A stretch of 13,560 nucleotides of DNA from Streptococcaceae bacterium. Lineage in GTDB: Bacteria > Bacillota > Bacilli > Lactobacillales > Streptococcaceae. Each line of letters starts with the position of its first letter. The first letter of the stretch is position 1. Under the pieces are notes generated by a model, which was given only the letters and a program-made list of their open reading frames with translations, did not search any database and had not been told where the DNA came from. The stretch lies in assembly GCA_031270215.1 (NCBI GenBank), contig JAISYB010000051.1, positions 1 through 13,560 of the forward strand. Direction: 5' to 3'. This document shows, one piece after another, positions 13,552-13,560 of this stretch. Made by a program: the position numbers and the translations under genes.

Positions 13552-13560
13552 GTGTACGCC

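Overview
The window is 13.56 kb of AT-rich, low-GC Gram-positive chromosome. I read it as a member of the Streptococcaceae (Lactococcus/Streptococcus relatives), not assigned to genus. The reasons are MurC and GpmA sequences of streptococcal/lactococcal type, the order tsaE - GNAT acetyltransferase - LytR-type LCP protein, an S4-domain yaaA coupled to recF away from dnaA/dnaN, and a lactococcal-type EstA esterase. Most of the window is ordinary core genome.

Layout. (1) 1-308: the end of a tRNA array (Gly 3' end, Ile-GAT, Ser-GCT, Glu-TTC). (2) 325-779: a terminator-like hairpin, directly followed by a highly structured stretch that begins with GTGCG and looks like the 5' part of a group II intron, cut off at the point where its reverse-transcriptase gene would begin. 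(3) 935-2827: a cytoplasmic GH13 neopullulanase/cyclomaltodextrinase-type enzyme with its own promoter. (4) 2843-5320: an unrecognised, charged, probably disordered 319-residue protein, then murC, closed by a long hairpin that also faces the convergent gpmA. (5) 5412-8204, minus strand: gpmA, and a tight cluster rpiA - formate/nitrite transporter - degenerate serine-recombinase-like HTH protein. (6) 8205-8517: non-coding, with a terminator and a small repeated motif. (7) 8518-10830, minus: estA, recF and yaaA. (8) 10831-13199, plus: divergent promoters, then tsaE-GNAT with a 4-base overlap, and an LCP cell-wall gene with a strong terminator. (9) 13200-13560: AT-rich, with two more terminator-like hairpins and a truncated YjcQ-family (phage-type) gene on the minus strand.

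Functionally the genes cover wall synthesis (murC, LCP), central carbon metabolism (gpmA, rpiA, formate/nitrite channel, GH13), tRNA supply and modification (tRNAs, tsaE), DNA repair (recF) and an esterase. Several promoters share an extended -10 of the form TGnTAMAAT with a weak -35.

The parts most worth a second look are the intron-like RNA fragment behind the tRNA array, the recombinase-fold protein that has lost most of its active site but kept its DNA-binding domain, and the uncharacterised gene directly upstream of murC. I found no complete new defence or mobile system.
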